Shown in pieces: positions 1-12,136 of a stretch of DNA of 64,000 nt. Under the pieces are notes generated by a model. It saw nothing but the letters and a program-made list of their open reading frames with translations, ran no database searches and had not been told where the DNA came from. The translations under genes and the position numbers were made by a program. The DNA is from Bryoerythrophyllum caledonicum (Eukaryota; Streptophyta; Bryopsida; Pottiales; Pottiaceae), in the NCBI GenBank assembly GCA_963971425.1, contig OZ020515.1:20890637-20954636 (forward strand), written 5' to 3'. Positions within the stretch are counted from its first letter, which is position 1; each line of letters begins with the position of its first letter.

Positions 1-119
1 ATCCTTATATTCTGATTCAACCTCATGTGAACCACCCAAGCTTCTAGGAAGGGGCTGATTTCACTGCAACTGATGAGGGTTGTCAGGATCACATAAGAGC
101 TCATCTATTTTTTAGAATG

Positions 120-1385
120 ATGTCTGGTCCGACCAGCTCATGTTCAGCTTTGACGCTTAGTCGTTCCAAGTGCCCAGCAAAGCACGAATTGGACGTCCCA
201 AACATCTTTGTATAAAACAAAAGAACTCTTACGATCAGTGGGGTAGTAGGCTTCTGCTTTTACAGAGAGAGGTCTAAAGTGCCTTGTCCATTCTACTTAA
301 TGGCGGTGTCCAAATCGCTCAGAAAGTGCAGGAGCAGCATCTGAGATATGGGAATTCAATTCCTCTAAATTGAGATAATTTGTGGCATCCAGACATTCTA
401 AGCTGCAAGTGTAGGAGCAAGACCAAATCAGAAAATGTGGACGAATTGGGTAAACCTGGGCCATGGAACTGAACCGGTGCGCGCTGCAAGACAACTTGAC
501 GCTTCTCCTACCCAGACTTCTTGACGAATTCACAAGTTGGTGGAGCGTCAGAGTCCAATCATCAGCTGATGCCAAGGCCGTCACGCTTTCCTCGATCCTC
601 CGCAAATTCGCCTCCATAGCCTGCTCAACGCTGGATCTGAAGACCTTGGCGAGCAAGGGGCACATGGTCAGTCCCTGAGATTCCAGCAAGGAGCAATAAC
701 CGAACGCAATCTGGACGCATTCCGCTGCTGCTTGAAGGCCCCCTGCGGCAGCTGCTGAGGACAGCACATGTTGCTTGATCTGACCAGCGTAGACCTCGGT
801 TACATCTCGAGCCCACACTACCAGCTCTGACGCGTAAGCTGGTACCGCTCCAAACACAGCCAGAGAGTCTCTTTCAGCCTGCAGATTCACGTGATTCAGT
901 GCTGATGGAGCCTCATTTAACCCCCTTCATGACAAAAGTGTTAGCTCATTCAACCCCATATGAATCACTCTAGGTTTTAGAAAGGGGCTGATTTCACTGC
1001 AAGCCATGGGCTATGTTGTTAGGATCATAAAAGAGCTTCTATTTTAAGAATGATGTCTGAGGCGCTCCATCCATGTTCAGCTTTGGTGCTTGGGGTTCAT
1101 CCAAGTGCCCCAGCAAAGCATGAATTGCGTAACCCAAACATTGTACTAAAAAATAATAGAATCCATACAATCAGTGGGGAAGTAAGCTTCTACTTGTACA
1201 GAGATATGTCTGAAGTGCCTTGTCCATTCTTAGCTTTGACACTTGGGGTAACTCATCCAAATGCCCTAGCAAAGAATGAACTCGGCACATTCAACATCTG
1301 ACTGCACAAGTAAAGACTCCTTACAATCGATGGGGTAATACAAGATTTATTTTGATTTTTACAAGGAGGTCTGAGGTGTTATGTC
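120..1385. repeat. Intronic repeat of about 170 bp, three copies in two EXO84 introns
   Basis: A unit containing GTTCAGCTTTG, AGTGCC(C)AGCAAAGCA, ATCAGTGGGGTAGTA and GTGCCTTGTCCATTC occurs at about 120-290, 1050-1233 and, more diverged, 1207-1385. A further upstream stretch (AGGGGCTGATTTCACTGCAA) is shared by about 30-80 and 975-1005. The first copy is in the intron after exon 5 and the other two fill most of the intron between exons 4 and 5. The exon between them is single copy. Confidence 0.8.
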
Positions 1386-2868
1386 CAACTTGCCTGAGCA
1401 ATAGCAGAGAATGTCATCTGAGACAAAGCAGCAGTGAAGGCGCCTCCATAAGACGTGCCGCTGGGACGACGCCCTCTGGTATTATGCTTGAGCCGCTCAT
1501 GATGCGCAAGCAGCAGCAGAGTGTGTGCCCGAGTTCCTTCACCCAACCGATTCAACATACCAATGGCGCCTCGGAGCTCCATGCCTTGCACAGACGGCTG
1601 CCGGCACACCTCGCTCAGATAGCTCACCAGCCTCGCCCGTCTCTCCGCCAGCGCAATCTGTAGGAAAGACGCTGTGACAGGGCTGAGGTCGCCCTCCACA
1701 CTAGCTGTATCCACCATCTTTCCGCCTTCCTCCAGAGATGAGAGGAAGAGTTCCAAGTTACGCTCTGCGAGAAGGACGTCGAGGTCGTCGGGGAGAGACG
1801 ATGGGTTGGAGAGGATGGAGTCGTCGTCTCCGCTGTCTAAGCAGCCGGTTGAGATTTGAGGATGTGCCAGGGGCTCTGTCCATTCTGTCGTTGCTAGGCT
1901 CCGGACCACGGCTGCTCGGGAGCGGAGAAGCGTCCGGAGTTTTAGAATGGCTTCTTCCAAATCAGCCACCTCCCGGGATGTCCTGGAAAAACGATGGACA
2001 AACACATGAAAAAATGGACAAACACATGATAGCTCTCAGTATCTAAATCAGTTGGAGCTCCTCTTTCTTCACTCACAAGGATGGCTAAGACTAATTTGCC
2101 TTGATTTTAGAGATCACCAACTCTCCGGATTATGAATGGAAGACCACCAAGCTCTTCTAGTGACTATTTCGAGTGAACAAAAAATGATACAACAATTGAA
2201 ATTGTCTTGCTGAAACTCTGAATGACATTACAAATGACCAAAAGTTGGCCCAAACTTGGTGGCCTTCGACAATAGACCAGGGGACAATGTCATAAAATTT
2301 TGGTTTGTTGAGGTGTCTTACTGAATGAAGAGAGCGTATTGAGATATCATAGACTTTATCATCTCTTTCGCCGATATCTGCTGCAGACCCTTGAGCTCCG
2401 CAATCATGACCCGAAGCTCCTGCAGAGATGTGAGGACAAAAGAGGTGAGTTCATAAGGTTAGGGTGTGTTAGGTCATTGGTATGATCAGTGAAAGGAGTT
2501 TGATGTATGCAGGAAAGAGAACTTACATTCTTCGTGTTTGTATCTCTGTAGTGCACCTCTGGTTGCTTGACACAGGCGCAGAAGTTTCTGTAAACAGCAG
2601 ATTTCCATGGCGTCTGGGTGAATAAATCAAGAAATTCAATTAGTAATCAGAGTTCATCAATCAATGTGTACAGAGACAAGATTTCAGATGCAAATGAACA
2701 ACATGTTGTCCAACCTACCTCTTCCTCCTCTTCCACAGGGCGGAGCCGGCCGAGCACGTACGACTCCGGGGAGAAGTCTTCCTCTTCGAACACCACGAGC
2801 TCACGGCGCCGTGATCCATCGAAAGGGTGAGCGCTCTCATAGTCAGAGTAGCTACCACATGACGACAT
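456..2868 (-). CDS. EXO84: Exocyst complex subunit EXO84 (EXO84B-like), 5' part; gene continues past the left edge
   Basis: EXO84 is a subunit of the octameric exocyst, which tethers secretory vesicles to the plasma membrane. I read five exons: 2719-2868, 2527-2613, 2322-2419, 1394-1982 and 456-878; phases agree at every junction. The ATG at 2868 has an in-frame TAG four codons upstream. Family landmarks: an acidic FSPESYV segment in exon 1 (plant EXO84 has FD..YV), then ISAKEM, YALFIQTSREVADLEEAI across exons 3 and 4, the STSYGGAFTAALSQMTFSAIAQ block, and SELVVWARDVTEVYAGQIK, AAECVQIAFGYCSLLE, SVEQAMEANLRRIEESV and ADDW in exon 5. These follow plant EXO84B order closely. Exon 5 ends after SAHRFSSMAQ at a GT donor; plant EXO84 continues roughly 300 residues more, so the C-terminal third is outside. 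The exon 4-5 intron has a GC donor. Exon 2 (29 codons) is the least certain. Identification is firm, exact exon ends are inferred. Confidence 0.88.
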
Positions 2869-2872
2869 TGGA

Positions 2873-2881
2873 AAACCCTAA
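2873..2881. promoter_or_regulatory. Telo-box just upstream of the EXO84 start codon
   Basis: AAACCCTAA lies five bases upstream of the EXO84 ATG in the leader. Such boxes are common near plant 5' ends of housekeeping genes. Function here is inferred from position only. Confidence 0.4.
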
Positions 2882-2975
2882 TCCTAACCTCATCTCTTCC
2901 GCAACCGAAAGCATTTGACCATACCTGAGCTACTTCTCCTTCGGCAACCCACTTCCACAATCCTCACCTTGTTAC

Positions 2976-3610
2976 CTGCTTCCTGCGCATGCCATACGTG
3001 GATTTCCTTTCTTAGCAAATCACAGGTCACAATGGGAAAGGTCGCCTTGTACAGAAAGCTACCACAACAAAGCTGGGATGACACTAATGTTACCTACCGT
3101 AGGATGCACTGTCTCCCTGCACTCTGCCATTGACATGAAAGTAGATATACACAGGACGTTATATTACGAGACACAGCGATCCAATCAATACTGAAATTAA
3201 CTACTACAAAAATACAAGGTTAGTGTACATTACATAGAATCGAAAGTAGACCTTCAGAAATGGAGGAAGACATGCTTATGCATGTACAGTGCGCCGTTTC
3301 ATGTAGCTGTCGACATGAAACGTACAGATCGGTGTGTATGTAAAGTTCGGATACCTGGAGTTCAATACAACTCCTACAACAAACTACACGCCTTCAGAAA
3401 GCAATGTATCAAATAAGCTCCATCACCTGGTTTGAGATGAAACCAACTTGCATGTGCTCTCATGGGGTGAGGTTTTACCTTAGTCTTGGTGACGCAACGG
3501 ACGTCGAGCTGCTGCACACCGATACACCAACCGAGCCCTCCAATCCCCGCTAACTTGCCGAACTTCTCCTTCACTGCCACTGTGGAGGTACAACCCAACA
3601 AATTCTCCAT
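2976..3610 (-). other. Possible small spliced reading frame upstream of EXO84
   Basis: Two open blocks on the minus strand join in phase. ATG at 3610 (MENLLGCTSTVAVKEKFGKL) runs to a good donor (AAG|GTAAAA) at 3479. A block at 2976-3072 follows an acceptor (ATCCCAG) and ends at a GTAACA donor. If spliced to the AG at about 2891, the frame would stop within ten codons, overlapping the EXO84 start. I recognise no domain. It could be a spliced upstream ORF in the EXO84 leader, a small separate gene, or chance. Confidence 0.25.
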
Positions 3611-3721
3611 CTCTACTGCAACCCTAAAACTGGACTGACATCCTCCTGGATCAAAACATATCTCCGTCCGCATGCACCTCGCAAGGGGAGGTGCGATCGA
3701 AGAATACGTCTCGATTCAGGA

Positions 3722-3798
3722 GAACAAACAACACAAACAACACAAACAACACAAACAACACAAACAACACAGACAACACAAACAACACAGACAACACA
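3722..3798. repeat. 9-bp minisatellite
   Basis: About eight tandem copies of ACAAACAAC, with some ACAGACAAC variants, clean enough to open several reading frames. The (NNT)n and (CVV)n peptides in those frames are artefacts. Confidence 0.95.
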
Positions 3799-4024
3799 CG
3801 TCCAAGTACGCTTACTTGTGCAATACAATCCGGTACCCACTTCAGAAAAAAAGCAACAGAAAACAACGAACCGAAAACAACAAACCTGGTGATCACGTGA
3901 GAATCATGCTTGCAATGAATTGAGGAGAGGAAGTGCATTCCGCATGAACTTGAGGAGATTGGCAGACGAAGACGACTCACAACATGGCAGTGTGTTTTGT
4001 GATTCGCCTTTATAAGGTGCTTTT

Positions 4025-4362
4025 GTCTAGCTACCTACCAGTTTCTCTTCCCTACCTACCTGCCCGTTTCTCTTCCCTACCTACCTCCCCGTTTCTCTTC
4101 CCTACCTACCTACCAGTTTCTCTTCCCTGCCTACCTTCCAGTTTCTCTTCCCTACCTACCAGTTAGTTTCTCTTCCCTACCTTCCTGCCAGTTTCTCTTC
4201 CCTGCCTACCTTCCAGTTTATCTTCCCTACCTACCAATTAGTTTCTCTTCCCTACCTACCTGCGAGTTTCTCTTCTCTACCTATCTGCCAGTTTCTCTTC
4301 CCTATCTATCTACCAGTTTCTCTTCCCTACCTACCTACCAGTTTCTCGTTCCTACCTACCTA
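4025..4362. repeat. 24-26 bp pyrimidine minisatellite
   Basis: About 13 tandem copies of a unit CTACCTACCTACCAGTTTCTCTTCC with point variants (CCCGTTTC, CAGTTAGTTTC). The plus strand is almost pure pyrimidine apart from A and G at fixed places, so it has strong strand asymmetry. Confidence 0.95.
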
Positions 4363-4619
4363 TACAAACTAAGGTCGGTTTCATGGTCACCTTTAAACCA
4401 CTAAGGTAGCACAACCCAAAACTGACAAGCGACCCACTATTGCTCCCTCTAAACCCTTCCTAGATTTCAGGGAGGATATGTAGTTGGTCATCACATCACC
4501 TATAAATTCATTAGTCAATGCATAAGTCATGTAAAGACAAGATACATTTGCTCCTACGAATCTACAAAGGGTACCGAAGAGAGCAATAATGGGTTGCCTA
4601 TCGGTTATGGGTTGTGACA

Positions 4620-6010
4620 TTTGGAAGTCTCAAAGGTGAGTGAGAAATTATAGAGAACTATCTTGCTAATGTGAAAAGGATCACAAATTCTAGCAGGTGT
4701 TTTATCTAACGTGTCAGAAATTAGTGCCAGTTTTAAGGTGTTTGAGAAATTGTAGTTGATAACTTATAAGTTTGAAGGTGTTTGAGAAATTATAGTTGTT
4801 AACTTATAAGTTTGAAGGTGTTTGAGAAATTTCAGCTTATAAGTTTCAAGTGTTTTATCTTTCTTGTCTACCTATTCGGATTTTACTTTTGTACCTATAT
4901 GCCTAATCAAGGTGGATTTTATGGTCACTTCCATATTGCAACATGGCGTTAGAAGTTTTAAGGTGTATGAGAAGTTATAGGAGCTATATCTTATTAGTCT
5001 TGGTATGTGTAAGAAATTGTAAAACTCACCTGGTTGATATAAAAGGGTTTGAGAAATTCGGAAAAGGACTTTATCAAGTGTGAAAAATTATAACATGTAC
5101 ATGTACGTCTCAAGTGTTTGAGATATTATTGCATGTGTGGTGCCAGGTGCAAGGTGTCTAAGACAATATTGCATATACAATACCAGTCTCAAGGTGCCAA
5201 ACACATGATAGCATGTGCGTTACATGTCTGAAGGTGTCTGAGACATTATTGCATGTACAATGCCAGTCTCAAGGTGCTAGACACATTATAGCATGTACGT
5301 TACACATCCGAAGGTGTCAGAGACATTATTGTACTTTGCCAGTCTTTAGAGCATATACATTGTCTGAACGTGTCTGAGATATTATTGTGCTTTGTCAGTA
5401 GCATGTACGTTGTCTCAACGTGTTTAAGACATTATAGCCTGTACTTTGTCAGCCATTATAGCATGTACGTTGTCTCAATGTGTCTGAGACATTATAGCAT
5501 GTACTTTGTCGGTCTCAAGGCATGTGAGAAGTTAGAGCATGTAGGTTGCCAATTTTAAGAGTGTGAGAAATTATAGTGTGTTCAATGCCAATTTCGACGT
5601 GTCTTAGACATTATAGCATGTACTTTGTTGTTCTTAAGGTGTTCAAGAAGTTATAGCATGTGTAATGTCAATTTCAAGGTACTCCAAAAAATAATAGCAT
5701 GTAGGCTACCAATGGTTTACTTTTTAGAAAATTACAGTTAATAAAGTGTTAGTCATATATTGTTTAAGAAATAATAGCAGGTAACTTACAAGTTTGAATG
5801 TGTTAAAAAATTACAATCGATAAGTTATTAGTCTTAGGGTGCCTAAGATGTTCTGCATCATATTTCAAATGTGTGAAAAATTATAGCATGTACTTTATTG
5901 AGCTCAAATTGCATGGAAAATTATAAAAAGTTATTTACAAGTCTAAAGGTGTTTAAGAAATTATAGCTTGCAATTTGTTAGTTTTAAAGTGTGGGAGAAG
6001 TTACAACACT
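4620..6010. repeat. Decayed satellite with a unit of about 40 bp
   Basis: The unit is roughly TCTGAGACATTATAGCATGT followed by ACNTTGCCAGTCTCAAGGTG. At least 25 diverged copies run head to tail. Units at 5160-5320 keep an even 40-bp period; elsewhere units are merged or shortened. No gene is visible here. Confidence 0.85.
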
Positions 6011-6299
6011 ATCTATGGAGAATTTTTCTATTTAGAGAAACAATGAAAACCATGGAAACCATTCTTTTTCAATTAACTAATTATCCAATCATTCAAATAT
6101 TGAATTATCCAATTGTTGGCTACAAAACGATCCTCAAGGATGCTTGTGTAAAGATGCAAAAAAACATTTCAAATCCACTGAATAACTAATTACCACAATA
6201 ACATAAATATTACATCGTCGACAATAATATTTTATCCATCTTATTCACTACATCAAAAGAAGGTAAATCAATGCAATGTCCATGATGTTTTGATCAATA

Positions 6300-6900
6300 T
6301 GTAAAAATAATAGTTATCACATGAAAAAAATCTTGTCACTTATATGTGAAATCGTTTGTTTGCTCTAATGACTATGTACATTACAAGCTAGCAAGTGCCC
6401 ATGAAGCTAGGAATAAAAAAATACAACCTAATTTTACTCTAAGTCTTGAAAGTAATTATGACATGTTCAAGAATCTTGTTACTCGCATGTGAAATTTGGT
6501 TGTTTGCTCGAATTGCTCATTATACAAATATTAGCAAACACCTGCAAAGGTGGAAACAAAAATAAGTACCACCTATTTTAGTAACAAAAATAAAATACAA
6601 CCTATTTTTCCTCCAAGTTCAAAAAAAGACAATTGTGACATGTCACTTGAATGTGAGGTTTGTCTACTCTGATTGTTTATGTATTTAAATTCCAGCAAGC
6701 GTCTACAAAGGTAGGGCCATAATTGAGTACAACTTCTTTTTTTAGCCAAATTTGGAAAAGTCATTTACGGCATGTCAAAGAGTCTTATCACTAGCATGTG
6801 AAATCTTGTTGTCTACTCTCATTGCTCATGTACTGTATTAAATGCTAACAATTAGGAATTAAAAAAGTAAAACCTACTTTCCTTCCAAGTTTTATATGGT
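6300..6900. repeat. Tandem array with a unit of about 145-165 bp, four copies
   Basis: Copies are anchored by the phrase AATCTTGTCACT followed by ATGTGAAAT and TTGTTTGCTC, near 6329, 6472, 6637 and 6780. Each is followed by a GCTAGCAAG/TACAAAGGT block and an ACAACCTATTTT block. Copies are well diverged. Confidence 0.75.
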
Positions 6901-8439
6901 TTTCAACTAAAATAAGTCATTTCTGCTATACACCTTGTAAGCGCGGGCAAATTCATGAATAAATACTGAGACAATATTTTTTCAAACAAGATTTTTTATC
7001 TCCATACTATTAGATGGAATTGTATATTTCAACCAAGATTCATTACTTGTATGTAAACTACAAACACTTGCAAGGTAGATATCAACAGATTTTTACAAAA
7101 TTGTTCTTGGAAATATGCCTCTTAATGAGTAAATGAAATTTGTTTTTAGTTTGCATGGAGAATCTATAGAGTGTAGAGGTGTAGGCACTTTGCGTCGATA
7201 TTTAAACAAGCCATGAGTTAATTTAAAAACATCTAATTTACGCATTGACTTATCATGAATCCATCAAATTATATCATGAATGCATTTGTCATACCAATCA
7301 GCTAAATTCAAATTCTATTTTGTCCATTCAAGCCTTAGGTTTCATTGGGATAGGAGAAAGTGTCAATCGTTCATTGCCTATTTTTGAAAAACTTAGTAGG
7401 TGATTTATCAACTTTTACTTTGAAGCCTTATAACTATCATGCAAATATTTTGTTTTAATTGTAATCCCTTTCAGTGCTCATGATCTTCACTTGTTATTAT
7501 GTTGATATGATTTATCATGTTTCCTATAATTCACATATTTGTTAATATTTGTAAATTAGTTCATTGAACTAGTAGAGAATCTATAGATGCATGACTTGCT
7601 TAAGTAAATTTTACAATACAATATCATATATTTTATACGTGTAAAATTCACAAATATATATCTTATAAGTGCAAATTTTCAAATTCTTCTTCTTAATAAG
7701 TAGATGTTTTTAGCAGACTCAAACTAAATAGTGCTCTTATCAATGTAAGGCCATCAAATTTTATTATGTGTCATCCACATTATAATAGCCCCATATTTTA
7801 AACTTTGATCAATTGTTATAATGAATGCACCTATAAAACCTAAATAATACAATACCAAATTTCATAAAATAGAAATTGGTGGATCAAATGTGGATACATC
7901 ACATTGATGAAAGTAGATTAATCCTTTAGTACCGAGGAGATCCAAAAAAGGTCTCTAGGCATTGTTTTGGAAGAATATTTGTGAATCTATCTACTTGTGG
8001 GCTTTGCCTTTTTTGGAACAAAGGTGTGCCTAGAAATTTGGGATCACGTGCATTTCTCAAATGCCAAATCAGATTGCTACAACCCCCACAAAAGTGGTTT
8101 CTATGAATTAGTGTCGCGGTGATATGTATCCATTGTGTGCATGATGTTTTGCAATATCTATCACAATCATAGAATCTCATGGGTCTTCTCTGTCATGCTC
8201 AGCACTAAAGGAATAAGGACCTAGACACTTTGTGGACCCAATGTAGGTACAATACAATGTATCTTCTACATCCTCAATGTATCTTCTACATTCTCAAATA
8301 CGGAGAGCACATCATGTATTGGCTACAATGGCACATTGGAACTTTTAAGGGTCAAAGTTGTTTGTGTTGTTGTGGTAGGACATTGAAGGTTTACCATGTG
8401 AGAGAGATCAAAACAATGTTTATTGGAACAAAAAGAGAT
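6901..8439. other. AT-rich intergenic DNA, no gene seen
   Basis: No conserved frame is visible. A small direct duplication of 20 bp (AATGTATCTTCTACATYCTC) lies at about 8258-8298. Confidence 0.6.
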
Positions 8440-9720
8440 ATTGGTAATTATGTGAAAATTATCATTATATGTGTGTTTTTTACTTGTTATGTAACGTAGT
8501 TGGCCCACTGTGATGTAAGAAGACCGGTTTGTTTGGTGGATGGTCTATTTGATGGAGACGTGTTGAGAATACGTTGAATGCGCAGCTGGCCCACTATGGC
8601 CTAAAGAAAGTGGTTCAACTGGTGGATGGTCTATTTAATAAAGATGTGGTGATTGTACGTCGAGTGCGGGGCCTACATATTAGAAGGACTTATGGATCTT
8701 TGGAATATCCAATAAGATGGGGTGGTTTAAACAAACATGGTTGATTTGGAGTCTTTTCTACCAGTGTTGATATATGCTTCTGGTTTGATAAGTGAAAATG
8801 GTAACTATATGCAATGCGTTGAGTGGGTGAAGATGAAGGTTAAAGATTTTAAAAATGATAATGTGAAAACAATCATTATACTTGTCTTTCTCACTTAATC
8901 CCTAACCAGCTTAGGCTAACGTGGCATAAAGATACTGAATCTAATGGTTGGTCTATTTCATTACAAGGCGGTGATTGAACGTTGTATGCGGGACTATGTA
9001 TAAAAAGGGATTATGGATCATTGGTATATCCAATAAGATGGAGTGGTTTGAGCAAAATATAGTGATTTTGGAGTCCTTTCTACCATTGATGATATATGCA
9101 CTCACTTAATAGGTGAAAAAGTGAGCATAAGCAATGTGTTGTCTCCAAGAAAAATGAGAATTATAGATAAATGTTTGGAAATGTGAAAATAATCATTACA
9201 GGTGTCTTTTTTACTTGTTTTGTAACCATATGGTAGTCAGCTTGATGTAATTTAAAGAGATTTGTCTAATGGTTGATCTATTCCATTAGAAGATGGTGAT
9301 ATTCGTTGAGTGCAAGACCTACATACTAGAAGGAATCTTAGTGGATCTTTGGGATATCATAGAGGTGGTTTGAAATAATCGGGTTGATCTTCGAGTCCTT
9401 TCTATCATTTGATAATATATGCATTGACTTGGTAGGTGAAAAAAGTTATATGCAATGAGTAAATGGATAAAAATTGAGGGTGAAAGATAAAAAAATCTAG
9501 AATGTGCACAAATCATTGCATGTGTCTTTTTAACTTGTTCTATAATTGGCTGGCATCTGGCTTAATGTGGCAGAGAATGGCTAAATGGTTGGTCTATTTT
9601 ATTAGAAGGCCGTGGCGTTTCTTGAGTGAAAGACCTACATATGGATCTTTTAGATATCTAATAAGAAAGAATAATTTGGAATTTGTTTTACCATGTCAAA
9701 TAAGAAACAAAGTCTCCTCT
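8440..9720. repeat. Tandem array with a unit of about 320 bp, 3-4 copies
   Basis: Each copy starts with AATGTGAAAATAATCATTA and TGTCTTTTTTACTTGT, then GGTTGGTCTATTT, a GATTGAACGT/GTCGAGTGC block, GGATCTTTGGATATCC, TGATTTGGAGTCCTTTCTACC and GATATATGCA. Starts lie near 8452, 8870, 9185 and 9505. The first copy is longer because an 80-bp piece (TGGCCCACT...GGATGGTCTATTT) is itself doubled. Short open frames here are not conserved between copies. Confidence 0.85.
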
Positions 9721-9822
9721 ATAAATTTTTGTGGATGCAATTTATAAGTACAAGCCTTGTAAGTGAAATTACACAGAGTGAAGTTTTACATGTATAGATT
9801 GTAAACATTTGGTTTCACCACT

Positions 9823-10057
9823 TTAATCCTTAAATGTTAGTCGGGAACAATCTATATAAACACGTAGTTTACCCTATTAAATACAAAAAAATGTATCAAA
9901 GTTTGGCAAGACTTACACCTTTGGATTGAATATTCTTCATCTAACATCTTTCATTTGGGGGTCATTTCAATTTCTCAACCTCATCATGTTCATATACAAT
10001 ACTATACATGTAGAATATTGTGGCCACCGGTTGCACCTTCTTACATTTAAGGATTAA
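9823..10057. mobile_element. TTAA-flanked MITE, family 2, complete copy
   Basis: A 235-bp element bounded by TTAA on both sides, with a perfect 14-bp terminal inverted repeat including the TTAA: TTAATCCTTAAATG and CATTTAAGGATTAA. Other copies have TTAACCCTTAAAGG, so C-to-T changes have been mirrored at both ends here. The inside contains the family signatures GTTTGGCAAGACTTACACC and GTGGCCACC. It has no coding capacity. Confidence 0.85.
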
Positions 10058-11214
10058 ACACATTTTACAATACTTGTATCATTGTAACTATGATTAAGAA
10101 AAAATCAGAAGAACCCTCCAAAACTATGAGAAATAAGATTGAAGGCAAATGTTGTGAAGATCCAAAATCTCAAAAGTTCCCTAAGGGACAAAATATCTTG
10201 GAGAGATTGATTTTTGATTCATTAAAGTTTTTTGAAAGTGAAAAAGGATGATTGTGCATGTCATCCTCTACTATATGGTCTTATATTACCTTCTGCTTCA
10301 TGGTGGTATATTAGTAATTGGGACCACATGGATAGGGTGACTTGGGTTGGGAAAGGTGTGGGAGAAGTTTGAAAATGGTTAATTCTTTGAGAACTTAGAG
10401 TTTTGCAAGGAACCTTTAGATTGCATTGAGTAGGGCCTAAGAGCATTGATTGCCGTGCATTTCAATGGTGCAAAAAAAAGGAACATGAAATTCCTCATGC
10501 TCTCTTTCTTTCTGCATTTAAATCTTACCTTGCCTATTTCATTTCTTTCCTCTTCAAGGACTTTAAAAAAACTCTATTGGGAAAACAACTTTCTAAAAAA
10601 TTTGGCAGGCATGTTTTTACAATTTTCTTTTAATATCTAGAGGAAAATTTATACATGTGGGGTACAAATCTAATTTTGGAAGGTTTGTAAAAATTCAAAT
10701 CTAAAAATAAAAATTTGAGAATTTTGGTGAAAATAGAAATACGGATTCCCTTTGCGGGGATTTTGATTTCCATTTTTTGGACTTATAAGAAAAAGTTATG
10801 GTGCTTCAAACATCAAAAGCTCGAATTTGGGACAATTGAGCAGAGTTCTATAGAGCTGAATAACAATAATGTATTGATGAATATTGCACTTTTTCGAGGT
10901 GGGTAGCAGTCAAGGGAAGTTCCTTGCAATGCTCATTGTTTTCACTTTAAACACATAGAAATTAAGGATTTACTTATTCTTCAAAAAAAAAAAAATTATT
11001 GAATAGAAGAAGGCATAATAATTCTATGCGTTGTTTAAATTTTAGATCCAACAAATATTTCTTTATTAAAAAAATAAAATTGCTTCTCTAAGTAAATCAT
11101 AAATGGTTATTTTCTATATCCCTAGTCATTGCAAGTTCATTTCTCTTATCTTATAGGTCCTCCATTACTTGTGGTTTCTAGAGTATAAAGTGAAAATAAC
11201 GCATAACCAATACT
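10058..11214. other. AT-rich intergenic DNA, no gene seen
   Basis: Only short unconserved frames and poly-A runs (for example at 10981-10996). Confidence 0.6.
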
Positions 11215-12136
11215 TTGACCCCTAGAGGCCCAAGGCATTTTGACACCAATAACAATTTAAAGCTGTTGATTCTAGTGCAATGAGTAATGAAGGAAATAAA
11301 ACCTTATATTTATCCTCTTGATAATAGGATCTCCATTAAGACTTACTAAGTAACATACTCATAAAATTTCATACACTTTGACCGCAAGGATTAAAAGATT
11401 ATAGTGTTTGAGGTCAAGAAAATGGTTCATTTTCTTCCCAGCGTTGAGTGGATCAGCAGACTTTGACTTCACTTGGTATCAAGTTTTGCACTACACAAGC
11501 TCTAAATCTTTTACCATTGTTTTAAGCATGATGTTAGTTCCCTATAAACCAATTTTTAGAGGTAAAAAAGAGGTGTAGCATATTCAAAACAAGTATGCAA
11601 GGAGTGGAGGTTCAAAAATTGTCATCTCACAAATTTTTTTTTGAGAATTTAATATGTTTTAGAATGATAATCTAAACGGTCAATAAGAAGGTTTACACCA
11701 CATATTAATGTAAAAAAAATAAAAAGTGAAAAATATGAAGATATCTCGGCTTTATTTGGAAAAGATGAAATTGTTTTCCTCTCTTGCCCTATATGTGTAA
11801 AAATGTTTGATTTGAGTTACAATGTTTATTTACACTAAAGACAAGATTTTTTTTGACATCTTCAAAGAAGGTAAATATTCTCAATATGTTTGGAAAATCT
11901 CAATGTTAATAGAGACTTCTAGCAAAATTTTGGAGCTGCCCGGAGTCCCCATTTCTAACTTTGAGTGGTACTAACTTTGAGACCATGAATCCAAAAATAA
12001 TAATAAAAATATCTCCATGGAGCTCTTATCAAGGACAATCTAGTAAAAAAGTTTCAAACAAAAAAAATCAAATTTTAGGAACCTGTCCAAAATCAAAATC
12101 GTCCGCCCAAGGGACACTTGGGCCTTCAGGGGTTAA
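11215..12136 (+). mobile_element. TTAA-type element, 0.9-kb family, copy A
   Basis: A 922-bp element. Its left end is TTGA-CCCCTAGAGGCCCAAGG, with one base off TTAA. Its right end is CTTGGGCCTTCAGGGG-TTAA, giving an inverted repeat of about 17 bp. The inside has family signatures TTTGACTTCACTTGGTATCA, AATTTTTAGAGGTAAAAAAG, TGTGCAAGGAGTGGAGGTTC-like text and AAGAAGGTTTACACCACAT. There is no long frame, so it is non-autonomous. I use its orientation as plus for the family. Confidence 0.8.

Noticed and set aside
3613-3980. Cys/Val-rich and Phe/Val/Leu-rich peptides
   Set aside because: Produced by the 9-bp minisatellite read in different frames.
4025-4362. Regular repeats resembling a CRISPR array
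   Set aside because: No unique spacers; it is a simple minisatellite in eukaryotic DNA.
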